Positions 9,606 to 19,787 of a stretch of DNA of 64,000 nucleotides are shown here, piece after piece (within the stretch, counting starts at the first letter, position 1; every line of letters begins with the position of its first letter). The notes under the pieces are model-generated. The model did no database searches. It was not told where the DNA came from and worked only from the letters and a program-made list of their open reading frames with translations. Location of the stretch: NCBI GenBank assembly GCA_947179485.1, contig OX359246.1:22878001-22942000 (forward strand), read 5' to 3'. Both the position numbers and the translations under genes were made by a program. This DNA is from Allacma fusca. Its lineage: Eukaryota; Arthropoda; Collembola; Symphypleona; Sminthuridae.

Positions 9606-12600
9606 GGAAGTGAGTCAAAATAATTGTCAATCTTGGGTTGATAAGTTTAGTCATAGAAATAAATATTCATTGTTAGATTTAGATAAGACAGATATACCAT
9701 CATCTAATGGTAGTTTATGTGGTAATGTTTCAATGGGATCGGTCCGTATACGGACATTGGCAATAGACGATGATATTGTTTGGCCTGTTAATATTGCTGG
9801 GAAACCAGACTTGAAGATTAAAGGCTTTGTTGATACAGGAGCTGATATAACTATAATACATCCAGACATTCTTGATATGCTAGGAAACTGTTACCCTAGA
9901 TATTCCTGTACTCCTATCCATGCCACTTTATCGGTCTCAGGTGAAAAGTATTGTATTATTTCTGAATATGTTAATTTAGAATTAGAAAACGAACGTTTTG
10001 GTCGGTGCGTTTGGAAAGTTTATGTTGTGCCAAACGTTACTTCAGCTTTGACTGTAGGAAAGGATTTTCTTAAGTATTTCAAGGCGATTGTAGATTGCGA
10101 CGAAGGTCGTGTTTATTTTAAATCCCATCCAAATGATGAGGATAGTCATGCTGATATTAAAGTTTGCAATTTGAAAGCAAAGAAATCTAAGAAGTATTTA
10201 AAGCCTAAACCTAAGGAGCAGGTCGTTAGTCCTAAACCAAAGGGGAAGGTAAATTATCCTAAACCTGAGGTAAAGGTAGATAAACCAGTTCCGAAGGTGA
10301 AGGAAGAGAAATTATATTTTGAAAGAGATGTTTCAGTTAGTAGTGATAATGATTCCCTTAAGGATATTAATTTCTTTGATGCTAATTCAGTAGATGCTAA
10401 GTTTTACACACAACTGAAAGATAAAGTTCCAATTCCTGATATCTTTCCTAAGCTTGCCAAATCTAAAGTTCCCTATGTAAGTACCAAGAGACCATTTAAG
10501 ATCCAGCCTAATTCATTCCATAGAATATTAGTACATGTTCCTGGTCGACATAATGGAGATATCATTGTTGACAGAAACGAGGAACTTTTACATAGTGAAG
10601 GAATTCTTACTGTCTCTTGTGTAACCCATTGTAAGGATGGGCAAGCTGTAGTATGGGTCATTAACACGAATAGTTGCCCAGTTGTTTTAAGCCCTTGTCG
10701 GGAATTTAGCACTTATGATATTTGTCAGAGCAATGATCGGGTTGTTTCCCTTTCTGCACTAAATATAGGCAATGATGGGACGAAGTCTGAGCCTGCTATT
10801 ATTACAGAATTTAATGATGAAGAATTAGACGAATTTAATTTTGGTCCTACTTTGACGGACGATATGAAGTCTCTTTTGATTAACGTTTTAGTTAGAAATC
10901 GTAGTGTTTTTGCGTTTAAAGACGAGGATATCTCTTGCATCGTTGATCAGTTTGGTAAACCTATCCAAGCTAGATTTACGTTAAAGGATGATATTCCTGT
11001 TACTTGTAATCCGTTTAGGCATTCTCCTGAAGCGGAAAGGATTATTGATGAACAGTTTGATAGAGAAGTTAAATTAGGATGGGCTGAGCCCGGTAATGGT
11101 CCATACGCTGCTCCTTGTCTTTTGGTTATACGAGGAAAGAAGAAAAGAGCTGTTATGGATTACCGTTCTGTCAATAAGAAGATTGTTCCATTTAGTTTTC
11201 CAGTTCCTAATTTACACACTGTCCTTGATTCCTTTGCCGGTTCTTGTTGGTTTTCTAAAGTAGATTCTCCCGATGCGTTCAAACAAATTGAACTAGCTGA
11301 AGAATGTCGGGATTCATTAGCGTTTATCACTAGTAAACGTAAATTAAGACCAACTAGAGTTCCTTATGGGTCTGTTAATAGCCTTGCTATTTTTCAATCT
11401 GTGTTAAACCAAATTTTAGGTTTGTATAATTTAAGCGGCCTTGCAAATTACGTTGATGATAATGCCGTACATGGACCTGATTTTGAGACTCATTGCCAGC
11501 GATTAAATGAATTTTTAGCTGTATTAGTTAGACATCATGTAAAGCTTCGACCCAAGAAATGTTCATTTGGTTTTGAAGAGTTAGAGTATTTAGATCATAT
11601 CGTTAGTAAGAACGGTATTCGAATTGATTCCGAGAGATTGAAAGCTGTGAATGATTGGCCAGTGCCGTCTAATTCTAAAGAGATTAGATCATTTATTGGT
11701 TTTTGTGGTTTTTTTAGAAGACATATATGGCAGTTTTCTAAAATGGCAGGACCATTGCATGAGTTGACTAAAGATAATGTCGATTTCAAATGGTCATTTA
11801 TAGAGCAACAGGCATTTGAATCTTTGAAGAATGCTATGATGTCTGTTCCTATTCTTGCGTATCCTTCTGAAGAAGGTAAATTAGAGATGTTTTGCGATGC
11901 ATCACATAAACAGATAGGATCTGTACTTATTCAGAATATTAAAGGTGTTCATCGAGCTATTTCTTTTTATGCTAAGAAGTTTGATAAGCATGCACTTAAC
12001 TGGCAAATTATGGAGAAGGGGTGTTTTGCTATCATAATCAGCGCAGAGAAGTTTAGACCTTACATTTGGGGTAGAAAGGTCGACGTATACAACGATAATA
12101 GTTCATTACAGTGGTTAGTTAACTTACGAGATCCGAACGGACGCTTAGCTCGATGGGCTGCAAAATTGTCGCCTTATAATTTTGATATTTACCATATTCC
12201 TGGAAAATCAAACGTCGTTGCTGACGCTTTGTCCAGAGTTAACTTAGCCAAAGTATCTGTTTCTATTAATGCTCTTAAATCAAAGTTTCCTATATTTAGA
12301 TTACGTTCTGTTCAAGCTCATGTAGATGAGAATATTCATGAAATTAATAACGAAGACGAGTTATTTACTTATTGCAAGGATGTAGAGAAGGAGAACTTTG
12401 TAGCAGTACAAAGGAAGGATCCTGATCTATGTCGTATTATAAAGTCATTAAAAGGCAGTGAAGATGAGACTGTCAATATTTCTGGAAAATATAATGCCAA
12501 TTATTGTTTAATTGATGATGTTTTGTACCGAGCTAATTACGATCCTGATGGAGTTCTGTGGTTATTAGTTATTCCTAAAGAGTTACGATTAAAGATTTTT

Positions 12601-13299
12601 AACGAATTTCATTGTAAGGAGTTATCTCACTTAGGTTTAGATAAAACTTATGTTGCTATGAGTATGAGGTATTTATGGCCTGGCATGTATCGAGATGTTA
12701 GACGTTGGACGCAAGCTTGTAAGGCTTGTAAATTCTTCAATGTTGCGCATACCAAAAGGTCAGGACCTCTTATTTCTATGATGACTCCAGTTGATCCGTT
12801 TGTTCGCATTTCTCTTGATTTTATAGGACCGTTAGTCGAGACTCGATCTGGTAACAGGCATGCGCTTGTTATCATTGATCAAGCGACTCGATGGGCGGAA
12901 ATAATTCCTACGCCAGATCAGACTTCTGAGTCTGTTATTAGAGCTTATCGTAATGTTTACGCTGCTAGATATGGTCACGTGGACGTACAAGTTTTAGACA
13001 ATGCTGCTAACTTTACGTCCGGTGCATATATGGAATATTGTAAGTCAGAAGGTATTATTTTGAAGTTTATTAGTCCTCATCATCCAGCTTCTAATGCATT
13101 CGTCGAACGGTCTAACGGAACGTTCAAAGATATGTTAGCTAAGCTAGTCAATGTACAACATGATAATTGGGATGAGTTGATACCTCAAGCTGTACATAGT
13201 TACAATATTTCCAAGCATTCTACAACAGGCTTTAGTCCTTATTACTTGTTGTATGGTAAACATCCGAGTCCAAGGATTAGGGCAGAATGCTTCTCATGA
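9565..13299 (+). CDS. pol: Pol copy 2 (RNase H catalytic Glu replaced by Gly)
   Basis: Same domain order as copy 1 and the same truncated end at the second tandem junction. Two residues differ from copy 1. In the RNase H motif MEKEC the second glutamate, which aligns with the catalytic glutamate of retroviral RNases H, is glycine (GAG to GGG, 12019-12021). In the integrase zinc finger the residue between the two cysteines is alanine instead of threonine (12724-12726). The first should abolish RNase H activity; the second is probably neutral. Protease, YVDD and the integrase D-D-E residues are intact. Confidence 0.87.
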   Translation, partial: LGSLGMRVRKAGPREVSQNNCQSWVDKFSHRNKYSLLDLDKTDIPSSNGSLCGNVSMGSVRIRTLAIDDDIVWPVNIAGKPDLKIKGFVDTGADITIIHPDILDMLGNCYPRYSCTPIHATLSVSGEKYCIISEYVNLELENERFGRCVWKVYVVPNVTSALTVGKDFLKYFKAIVDCDEGRVYFKSHPNDEDSHADIKVCNLKAKKSKKYLKPKPKEQVVSPKPKGKVNYPKPEVKVDKPVPKVKEEKLYFERDVSVSSDNDSLKDINFFDANSVDAKFYTQLKDKVPIPDIFPKLAKSKVPYVSTKRPFKIQPNSFHRILVHVPGRHNGDIIVDRNEELLHSEGILTVSCVTHCKDGQAVVWVINTNSCPVVLSPCREFSTYDICQSNDRVVSLSALNIGNDGTKSEPAIITEFNDEELDEFNFGPTLTDDMKSLLINVLVRNRSVFAFKDEDISCIVDQFGKPIQARFTLKDDIPVTCNPFRHSPEAERIIDEQFDREVKLGWAEPGNGPYAAPCLLVIRGKKKRAVMDYRSVNKKIVPFSFPVPNLHTVLDSFAGSCWFSKVDSPDAFKQIELAEECRDSLAFITSKRKLRPTRVPYGSVNSLAIFQSVLNQILGLYNLSGLANYVDDNAVHGPDFETHCQRLNEFLAVLVRHHVKLRPKKCSFGFEELEYLDHIVSKNGIRIDSERLKAVNDWPVPSNSKEIRSFIGFCGFFRRHIWQFSKMAGPLHELTKDNVDFKWSFIEQQAFESLKNAMMSVPILAYPSEEGKLEMFCDASHKQIGSVLIQNIKGVHRAISFYAKKFDKHALNWQIMEKGCFAIIISAEKFRPYIWGRKVDVYNDNSSLQWLVNLRDPNGRLARWAAKLSPYNFDIYHIPGKSNVVADALSRVNLAKVSVSINALKSKFPIFRLRSVQAHVDENIHEINNEDELFTYCKDVEKENFVAVQRKDPDLCRIIKSLKGSEDETVNISGKYNANYCLIDDVLYRANYDPDGVLWLLVIPKELRLKIFNEFHCKELSHLGLDKTYVAMSMRYLWPGMYRDVRRWTQACKACKFFNVAHTKRSGPLISMMTPVDPFVRISLDFIGPLVETRSGNRHALVIIDQATRWAEIIPTPDQTSESVIRAYRNVYAARYGHVDVQVLDNAANFTSGAYMEYCKSEGIILKFISPHHPASNAFVERSNGTFKDMLAKLVNVQHDNWDELIPQAVHSYNISKHSTTGFSPYYLLYGKHPSPRIRAECFS

Positions 13300-14086
13300 G
13301 TATCATATGATCCAGAATTTTAGGAAATATGATGGTTCGCATGCAGCTAGTCAGTGGATTGCTGAATTTAACAGAGAACGTGCTGCATATAATCTGAATA
13401 CATTATGGGCTATACGTAATTTAGATAGACTGTTGACAGGGACTCCTGCTACATGGTGGCGATCACAGCGAGGTCCTTATTTTGCCGCAGTAGATGCTAA
13501 CGCTGCTGATGCTGATGCTCAGTGGTTATTGGTTAGTGATGCATTTAGGAATTTCTTCAGTGATAATAATTTGAAAGAATTAGCTAGGTCAGAGAATGAC
13601 AGTATTAAGTATAAAGTTGGTGAAGATACTTTATGCTATATCACCAAGAAGGTAGATTGCTTTACTCGCATGAATCCTGTGATGCCTATCAGCGAACAGA
13701 TTCGTTATATCTTGTTAGGTCTTCCTATTGAGATTAGGCCATTTATTTCTGATGTAGATACTGTTGATCAGCTTTTCCGCAAGCTGAATAATCACATTGC
13801 TTTAAATATTCCTAAGGTCAGGAATATTGGTGAATCCTCTCAGCATAGTCCGCAAGTTAGGAAGTTCGATTCAAAGGATAGTAAGCCTTATAGAAGTATT
13901 GAGGGATTAAGGATCCCAACTTATTCAGATGAACACAGGAGATCCTGTGTTGATAAGAACGGAAAGAGGCTTTGCTTGGAATGCAAGTCGCCTAACCATG
14001 CCGTTAGAAATTGTTTTAAGCTTTGCGCCGCACAGGGAATTGCTATTCCTGAGTGGGGAAAGAAGAATGATGACTCAAAAAACTAG
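13253..14086 (+). CDS. gag: Gag copy 3 (N-terminally truncated)
   Basis: Same 277-residue frame as Gag copy 2, with the junction-derived start at 13253 and the CCHC knuckle intact. It overlaps the last codons of Pol copy 2. Confidence 0.8.
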   Translation: MVNIRVQGLGQNASHEYHMIQNFRKYDGSHAASQWIAEFNRERAAYNLNTLWAIRNLDRLLTGTPATWWRSQRGPYFAAVDANAADADAQWLLVSDAFRNFFSDNNLKELARSENDSIKYKVGEDTLCYITKKVDCFTRMNPVMPISEQIRYILLGLPIEIRPFISDVDTVDQLFRKLNNHIALNIPKVRNIGESSQHSPQVRKFDSKDSKPYRSIEGLRIPTYSDEHRRSCVDKNGKRLCLECKSPNHAVRNCFKLCAAQGIAIPEWGKKNDDSKN

Positions 14087-14123
14087 GTAGCCTTGGTATG
14101 CGGGTACGCAAGGCTGGTCCTAG
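14077..14123 (+). promoter_or_regulatory. programmed -1 frameshift signal, copy 3
   Basis: Third exact repeat of the heptamer, spacer and hairpin. It precedes the only complete Pol frame of the element. Confidence 0.8.
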
Positions 14124-17100
14124 GGAAGTGAGTCAAAATAATTGTCAATCTTGGGTTGATAAGTTTAGTCATAGAAATAAATATTCATTGTTAGATTTAG
14201 ATAAGACAGATATACCATCATCTAATGGTAGTTTATGTGGTAATGTTTCAATGGGATCGGTCCGTATACGGACATTGGCAATAGACGATGATATTGTTTG
14301 GCCTGTTAATATTGCTGGGAAACCAGACTTGAAGATTAAAGGCTTTGTTGATACAGGAGCTGATATAACTATAATACATCCAGACATTCTTGATATGCTA
14401 GGAAACTGTTACCCTAGATATTCCTGTACTCCTATCCATGCCACTTTATCGGTCTCAGGTGAAAAGTATTGTATTATTTCTGAATATGTTAATTTAGAAT
14501 TAGAAAACGAACGTTTTGGTCGGTGCGTTTGGAAAGTTTATGTTGTGCCAAACGTTACTTCAGCTTTGACTGTAGGAAAGGATTTTCTTAAGTATTTCAA
14601 GGCGATTGTAGATTGCGACGAAGGTCGTGTTTATTTTAAATCCCATCCAAATGATGAGGATAGTCATGCTGATATTAAAGTTTGCAATTTGAAAGCAAAG
14701 AAATCTAAGAAGTATTTAAAGCCTAAACCTAAGGAGCAGGTCGTTAGTCCTAAACCAAAGGGGAAGGTAAATTATCCTAAACCTGAGGTAAAGGTAGATA
14801 AACCAGTTCCGAAGGTGAAGGAAGAGAAATTATATTTTGAAAGAGATGTTTCAGTTAGTAGTGATAATGATTCCCTTAAGGATATTAATTTCTTTGATGC
14901 TAATTCAGTAGATGCTAAGTTTTACACACAACTGAAAGATAAAGTTCCAATTCCTGATATCTTTCCTAAGCTTGCCAAATCTAAAGTTCCCTATGTAAGT
15001 ACCAAGAGACCATTTAAGATCCAGCCTAATTCATTCCATAGAATATTAGTACATGTTCCTGGTCGACATAATGGAGATATCATTGTTGACAGAAACGAGG
15101 AACTTTTACATAGTGAAGGAATTCTTACTGTCTCTTGTGTAACCCATTGTAAGGATGGGCAAGCTGTAGTATGGGTCATTAACACGAATAGTTGCCCAGT
15201 TGTTTTAAGCCCTTGTCGGGAATTTAGCACTTATGATATTTGTCAGAGCAATGATCGGGTTGTTTCCCTTTCTGCACTAAATATAGGCAATGATGGGACG
15301 AAGTCTGAGCCTGCTATTATTACAGAATTTAATGATGAAGAATTAGACGAATTTAATTTTGGTCCTACTTTGACGGACGATATGAAGTCTCTTTTGATTA
15401 ACGTTTTAGTTAGAAATCGTAGTGTTTTTGCGTTTAAAGACGAGGATATCTCTTGCATCGTTGATCAGTTTGGTAAACCTATCCAAGCTAGATTTACGTT
15501 AAAGGATGATATTCCTGTTACTTGTAATCCGTTTAGGCATTCTCCTGAAGCGGAAAGGATTATTGATGAACAGTTTGATAGAGAAGTTAAATTAGGATGG
15601 GCTGAGCCCGGTAATGGTCCATACGCTGCTCCTTGTCTTTTGGTTATACGAGGAAAGAAGAAAAGAGCTGTTATGGATTACCGTTCTGTCAATAAGAAGA
15701 TTGTTCCATTTAGTTTTCCAGTTCCTAATTTACACACTGTCCTTGATTCCTTTGCCGGTTCTTGTTGGTTTTCTAAAGTAGATTCTCCCGATGCGTTCAA
15801 ACAAATTGAACTAGCTGAAGAATGTCGGGATTCATTAGCGTTTATCACTAGTAAACGTAAATTAAGACCAACTAGAGTTCCTTATGGGTCTGTTAATAGC
15901 CTTGCTATTTTTCAATCTGTGTTAAACCAAATTTTAGGTTTGTATAATTTAAGCGGCCTTGCAAATTACGTTGATGATAATGCCGTACATGGACCTGATT
16001 TTGAGACTCATTGCCAGCGATTAAATGAATTTTTAGCTGTATTAGTTAGACATCATGTAAAGCTTCGACCCAAGAAATGTTCATTTGGTTTTGAAGAGTT
16101 AGAGTATTTAGATCATATCGTTAGTAAGAACGGTATTCGAATTGATTCCGAGAGATTGAAAGCTGTGAATGATTGGCCAGTGCCGTCTAATTCTAAAGAG
16201 ATTAGATCATTTATTGGTTTTTGTGGTTTTTTTAGAAGACATATATGGCAGTTTTCTAAAATGGCAGGACCATTGAATGAGTTGACTAAAGATAATGTCG
16301 ATTTCAAATGGTCATTTATAGAGCAACAGGCATTTGAATCTTTGAAGAATGCTATGATGTCTGCTCCTATTCTTGCGTATCCTTCTGAAGAAGGTAAATT
16401 AGAGATGTTTTGCGATGCATCACATAAACAGATAGGATCTGTACTTATTCAGAATATTAAAGGTGTTCATCGAGCTATTTCTTTTTATGCTAAGAAGTTT
16501 GATAAGCATGCACTTAACTGGCAAATTATGGAGAAGGAGTGTTTTGCTATCATAATCAGCGCAGAGAAGTTTAGACCTTACATTTGGGGTAAAAAGGTCG
16601 ACGTATACAACGATAATAGTTCATTACAGTGGTTAGTTAACTTACGAGATCCGAACGGACGCTTAGCTCGATGGGCTGCAAAATTGTCGCCTTATAATTT
16701 TGATATTTACCATATTCCTGGAAAATCAAACGTCGTTGCTGACGCTTTGTCCAGAGTTAACTTAGCCAAAGTATCTGTTTCTATTAATGCTCTTAAATCA
16801 AAGTTTCCTATATTTAGATTACGTTCTGTTCAAGCTCATGTAGATGAGAATATTCATGAAATTAATAACGAAGACGAGTTATTTACTTATTGCAAGGATG
16901 TAGAGAAGGAGAACTTTGTAGCAGTACAAAGGAAGGATCCTGATCTATGTCGTATTATAAAGTCATTAAAAGGCAGTGAAGATGAGACTGTCAATATTTC
17001 TGGAAAATATAATGCCAATTATTGTTTAATTGATGATGTTTTGTACCGAGCTAATTACGATCCTGATGGAGTTCTGTGGTTATTAGTTATTCCTAAAGAG

Positions 17101-18657
17101 TTACGATTAAAGATTTTTAACGAATTTCATTGTAAGGAGTTATCTCACTTAGGTTTAGATAAAACTTATGTTGCTATGAGTATGAGGTATTTATGGCCTG
17201 GCATGTATCGAGATGTTAGACGTTGGACGCAAGCTTGTAAGACTTGTAAATTCTTCAATGTTGCGCATACCAAAAGGTCAGGACCTCTTATTTCTATGAT
17301 GACTCCAGTTGATCCGTTTGTTCGCATTTCTCTTGATTTTATAGGACCGTTAGTCGAGACTCGATCTGGTAACAGGCATGCGCTTGTTATCATTGATCAA
17401 GCGACTCGATGGGCGGAAATAATTCCTACGCCAGATCAGACTTCTGAGTCTGTTATTAGAGCTTATCGTAATGTTTACGCTGCTAGATATGGTCACGTGG
17501 ACGTACAAGTTTTAGACAATGCTGCTAACTTTACGTCCGGTGCATATATGGAATATTGTAAGTCAGAAGGTATTATTTTGAAGTTTATTAGTCCTCATCA
17601 TCCAGCTTCTAATGCATTCGTCGAACGGTCTAACGGAACGTTCAAAGATATGTTAGCTAAGCTAGTCAATGTACAACATGATAATTGGGATGAGTTGATA
17701 CCTCAAGCTGTACATAGTTACAATATTTCCAAGCATTCTACAACAGGCTTTAGTCCTTATTACTTGTTGTATGATAAACATCCGAGTTTTGGTAGTGATA
17801 GATTTTATCCTGTAAATGCTGACAGAATTAAGGAGCGTTCTCCAGAGGAACGTCGTTTCCAACTATATAAGGATAGATTGAAGGCTAATGAGAATACTTG
17901 CCGAAATCAGTTAGCTGAAAAGATTAGATTCGATTCATGTCATTCAAACGTAGAATTTAAAGTAGGTGACTTGGTCTTACATAAGAACTATGAGCGGAAG
18001 AAAGGAACTACCGCTAAGTTTCTTGTGAAATGGAAAGGTCCCTTTATAGTTCTCGAACGTCCTAGACAGTTAACGTATTACATTAAGCACGTTGATTCAG
18101 AGCCTGATGACAAGACTATGCTAATGGCTCATGTTCATAACCTTAAAGAATATATTCCTGATGTTCCTATACCTGATGAACCCGAACAAGATTATAGCTT
18201 AGATTGGCTAGATAATTTTGTTACTACTCCTGATTACCCTGAATTTTATGAAGACTATAATTTTTCGCATGCTGGTGATGTTAATCATGATGAGATGATT
18301 AGAGACGTTGCTCCCGAACCCAATGCAGAAGTCTTTAATCAAGAAATTCCTGCTGTACCGATTATGCCTCCAGCTGTTGAAGAGGTAGTACCTGAACAAG
18401 TTAATGAAGAACCTGTCCAGCCGATTGTTCCTATCCAGGAACCAGTTATTATTCCAGAACGTATTCCAAGGTCTAGAGACGTTTCTTCTCAAGGAAGCGT
18501 AGCGTCCCGGACATCTTCAAGAATTAAGAAGCCTACGGTAAAGTTAACCGTGGATCCTAGTAAGAAATCTTATAAAGCCTTAAAGATTGAGATGTTCAAT
18601 AGTATGATTGAATCATTAAATAATGAAGACCATGATAATGATGATAAAGATAATTAA
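14083..18657 (+). CDS. pol: Pol copy 3 (complete, with integrase C-terminal module)
   Basis: The only full-length Pol frame, 1,519 residues from the ATG at 14098. It has the protease DTGAD, RT YVDD, intact RNase H D-E-D-D (E814 present), integrase HHCC and D-D-x35-E. Beyond the tandem segment it continues with a basic linker, a GPY/F module (KWKGPF at about 1311-1316) and an acidic, proline-rich tail without a recognisable chromodomain. It differs from copy 1 at H727N, V756A, R832K and G1226D. Because it lies 9 kb behind two other gag-pol units, it would be out of reach of normal translation from the genomic RNA. It is the best guide to the unduplicated parent element. Confidence 0.93.
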   Translation, partial: LGSLGMRVRKAGPREVSQNNCQSWVDKFSHRNKYSLLDLDKTDIPSSNGSLCGNVSMGSVRIRTLAIDDDIVWPVNIAGKPDLKIKGFVDTGADITIIHPDILDMLGNCYPRYSCTPIHATLSVSGEKYCIISEYVNLELENERFGRCVWKVYVVPNVTSALTVGKDFLKYFKAIVDCDEGRVYFKSHPNDEDSHADIKVCNLKAKKSKKYLKPKPKEQVVSPKPKGKVNYPKPEVKVDKPVPKVKEEKLYFERDVSVSSDNDSLKDINFFDANSVDAKFYTQLKDKVPIPDIFPKLAKSKVPYVSTKRPFKIQPNSFHRILVHVPGRHNGDIIVDRNEELLHSEGILTVSCVTHCKDGQAVVWVINTNSCPVVLSPCREFSTYDICQSNDRVVSLSALNIGNDGTKSEPAIITEFNDEELDEFNFGPTLTDDMKSLLINVLVRNRSVFAFKDEDISCIVDQFGKPIQARFTLKDDIPVTCNPFRHSPEAERIIDEQFDREVKLGWAEPGNGPYAAPCLLVIRGKKKRAVMDYRSVNKKIVPFSFPVPNLHTVLDSFAGSCWFSKVDSPDAFKQIELAEECRDSLAFITSKRKLRPTRVPYGSVNSLAIFQSVLNQILGLYNLSGLANYVDDNAVHGPDFETHCQRLNEFLAVLVRHHVKLRPKKCSFGFEELEYLDHIVSKNGIRIDSERLKAVNDWPVPSNSKEIRSFIGFCGFFRRHIWQFSKMAGPLNELTKDNVDFKWSFIEQQAFESLKNAMMSAPILAYPSEEGKLEMFCDASHKQIGSVLIQNIKGVHRAISFYAKKFDKHALNWQIMEKECFAIIISAEKFRPYIWGKKVDVYNDNSSLQWLVNLRDPNGRLARWAAKLSPYNFDIYHIPGKSNVVADALSRVNLAKVSVSINALKSKFPIFRLRSVQAHVDENIHEINNEDELFTYCKDVEKENFVAVQRKDPDLCRIIKSLKGSEDETVNISGKYNANYCLIDDVLYRANYDPDGVLWLLVIPKELRLKIFNEFHCKELSHLGLDKTYVAMSMRYLWPGMYRDVRRWTQACKTCKFFNVAHTKRSGPLISMMTPVDPFVRISLDFIGPLVETRSGNRHALVIIDQATRWAEIIPTPDQTSESVIRAYRNVYAARYGHVDVQVLDNAANFTSGAYMEYCKSEGIILKFISPHHPASNAFVERSNGTFKDMLAKLVNVQHDNWDELIPQAVHSYNISKHSTTGFSPYYLLYDKHPSFGSDRFYPVNADRIKERSPEERRFQLYKDRLKANENTCRNQLAEKIRFDSCHSNVEFKVGDLVLHKNYERKKGTTAKFLVKWKGPFIVLERPRQLTYYIKHVDSEPDDKTMLMAHVHNLKEYIPDVPIPDEPEQDYSLDWLDNFVTTPDYPEFYEDYNFSHAGDVNHDEMIRDVAPEPNAEVFNQEIPAVPIMPPAVEEVVPEQVNEEPVQPIVPIQEPVIIPERIPRSRDVSSQGSVASRTSSRIKKPTVKLTVDPSKKSYKALKIEMFNSMIESLNNEDHDNDDKDN

Positions 18658-18894
18658 CTGATATTTGATGATAGACGAGTTGTAAGACATTTTGTTGAGT
18701 AGCCGTGTTTCCGATGAAAATCCGGCGTACTATTCTGAATGTGAAGACAGCTGAGCTGTGTAAGCTGTATATCCGAAAATGGCGATGCTGTTTTAGAAGA
18801 CATCTAGTGTTAGATGTAGTTAATTATAGTTTAAGAGATTATTTGTGTTGTAATTGTTCCATCTTTGAGGACAAAGACTATAAATCCGGCGTAC
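18658..18894 (+). other. 3' untranslated part of the retrotransposon
   Basis: Non-coding between the Pol stop and the right LTR. The 12-base string ATCCGGCGTACT occurs at about 18720 and again at 18885, where it runs into the LTR start. No clean polypurine tract directly precedes the LTR; GAGGACAAAGA at about 18867 is the nearest purine-rich run. Confidence 0.5.
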
Positions 18895-19787
18895 TGTCGG
18901 GCATTTGTAGGAAAGTACGTACGATATGGTACGGTACTTTACGTATTATGATTAGCATGACCAGTGCCGCCCGTATAGCACTCGGTCCATGCATTTGATA
19001 TTATTTACCTTTTCTTATTGTTTTGCGTAATGTTTATTTACCTTTGTTATCCTATCTTGCTCTTTGCATTTCTTGTGAGGATCCGAGTAAGTATGTACTC
19101 GCATGTGTTATGCGAGTTAGTAGGTCTGACTCCTACTAATTTAAATTTATTGAGTAATTTCAGGAATCATTTTTATTATGTATTCCTTTATATTTATATG
19201 GGGTTAGGAGCCCCTTTGACCACTATTTGCAATAGTGGCTACTTTTAGGGAATCACTGCAATTTCCAGGGTATAAATACCCTGGAAAACACAAGGCTATC
19301 ATCCACTAATCTTTTGGCCCTTGTAGTGTTCAGATCCCTTTTTTTTGAGACCTGTGGTGTAACTTGTATCAGTCACCACTCCCCTTTTTATTTTATTGTA
19401 TTATTTTGTAGATGTACTACGTTGTAGTACATATGTATTAGTACACTTTACTTGAAATAAACTTTATTTAATTGTTTTTGTTATATATACATACATAATT
19501 GAGAATCTCCGAGAACACATTATTACCTGCATCCTACGTACATACATATATCTTTGTGCAGATATATATTCCATACCTGAGTACCTACCCTATACCCATT
19601 ATCTCTCTTTGTTCATAGTGTTAACTCTGTTGGTTTTCCACTTGTTAACTCTAACCCTTTTCTAACCAACCCTATTTTGTATTATTACCTTACCATACCT
19701 TGCCATCTATCTTTGCCTTCCCTAACCAAAGTGCTCTGAAGTACATATTAGCTTATTGCTAGTACTTGGTCCAGATTCCATCCGACA
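18895..19787 (+). repeat. right (3') LTR, 893 bp
   Basis: Complete LTR from TGTCGG to CCGACA. TATA box at 19271 and poly(A) signal at 19456. Its first ~70 bases differ strongly from the left LTR while the rest is almost identical, and its end is joined without a gap to an older LTR fragment. Confidence 0.9.

Larger units (their letters stand above)
4234..17787 (+). repeat. three head-to-tail copies of a 4,518 bp gag-pol unit
   Basis: Units run 4234-8751, 8752-13269 and 13270-17787. Each starts inside Gag (codon 22) and ends inside Pol just after the integrase core. At both junctions the pol end CATCCGAGT is joined to the gag sequence CCAAGG, with a two-base overlap (GT) shared by the two parental sites. 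The copies are nearly identical. At the protein level copy 2 has two differences from copy 1, and copy 3 has four (one near the junction), so they are real separate copies or faithful assembly versions, not one read repeated. The unit length is a multiple of three, but the Pol frame does not continue into Gag. Confidence 0.93.
2515..19787 (+). mobile_element. Ty3/gypsy LTR retrotransposon with a triplicated gag-pol core
   Basis: Two near-identical LTRs (2515-3405 and 18895-19787), beginning TGTCGG and ending CCGACA, bound a 15.5 kb interior. The interior holds Gag and Pol of a Ty3/gypsy element, with domain order protease, reverse transcriptase, RNase H, integrase, which excludes the copia order. 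There is no envelope gene. A normal element of this family would be about 8.2 kb. This one is about 17.3 kb because the 4,518 bp segment 4234-8751 is repeated twice more. No TGG-type primer-binding site is evident directly after the left LTR, and no clear purine run directly precedes the right LTR. No target-site duplication is seen, and the right LTR abuts an older LTR fragment. The element lies antisense in intron 3 of a DUF829 gene. Confidence 0.93.

Noticed and set aside
18100..18657. Envelope gene or chromodomain at the end of Pol
   Set aside because: The tail is acidic and proline-rich with no membrane segment and no aromatic chromodomain pattern; no further long frame follows.
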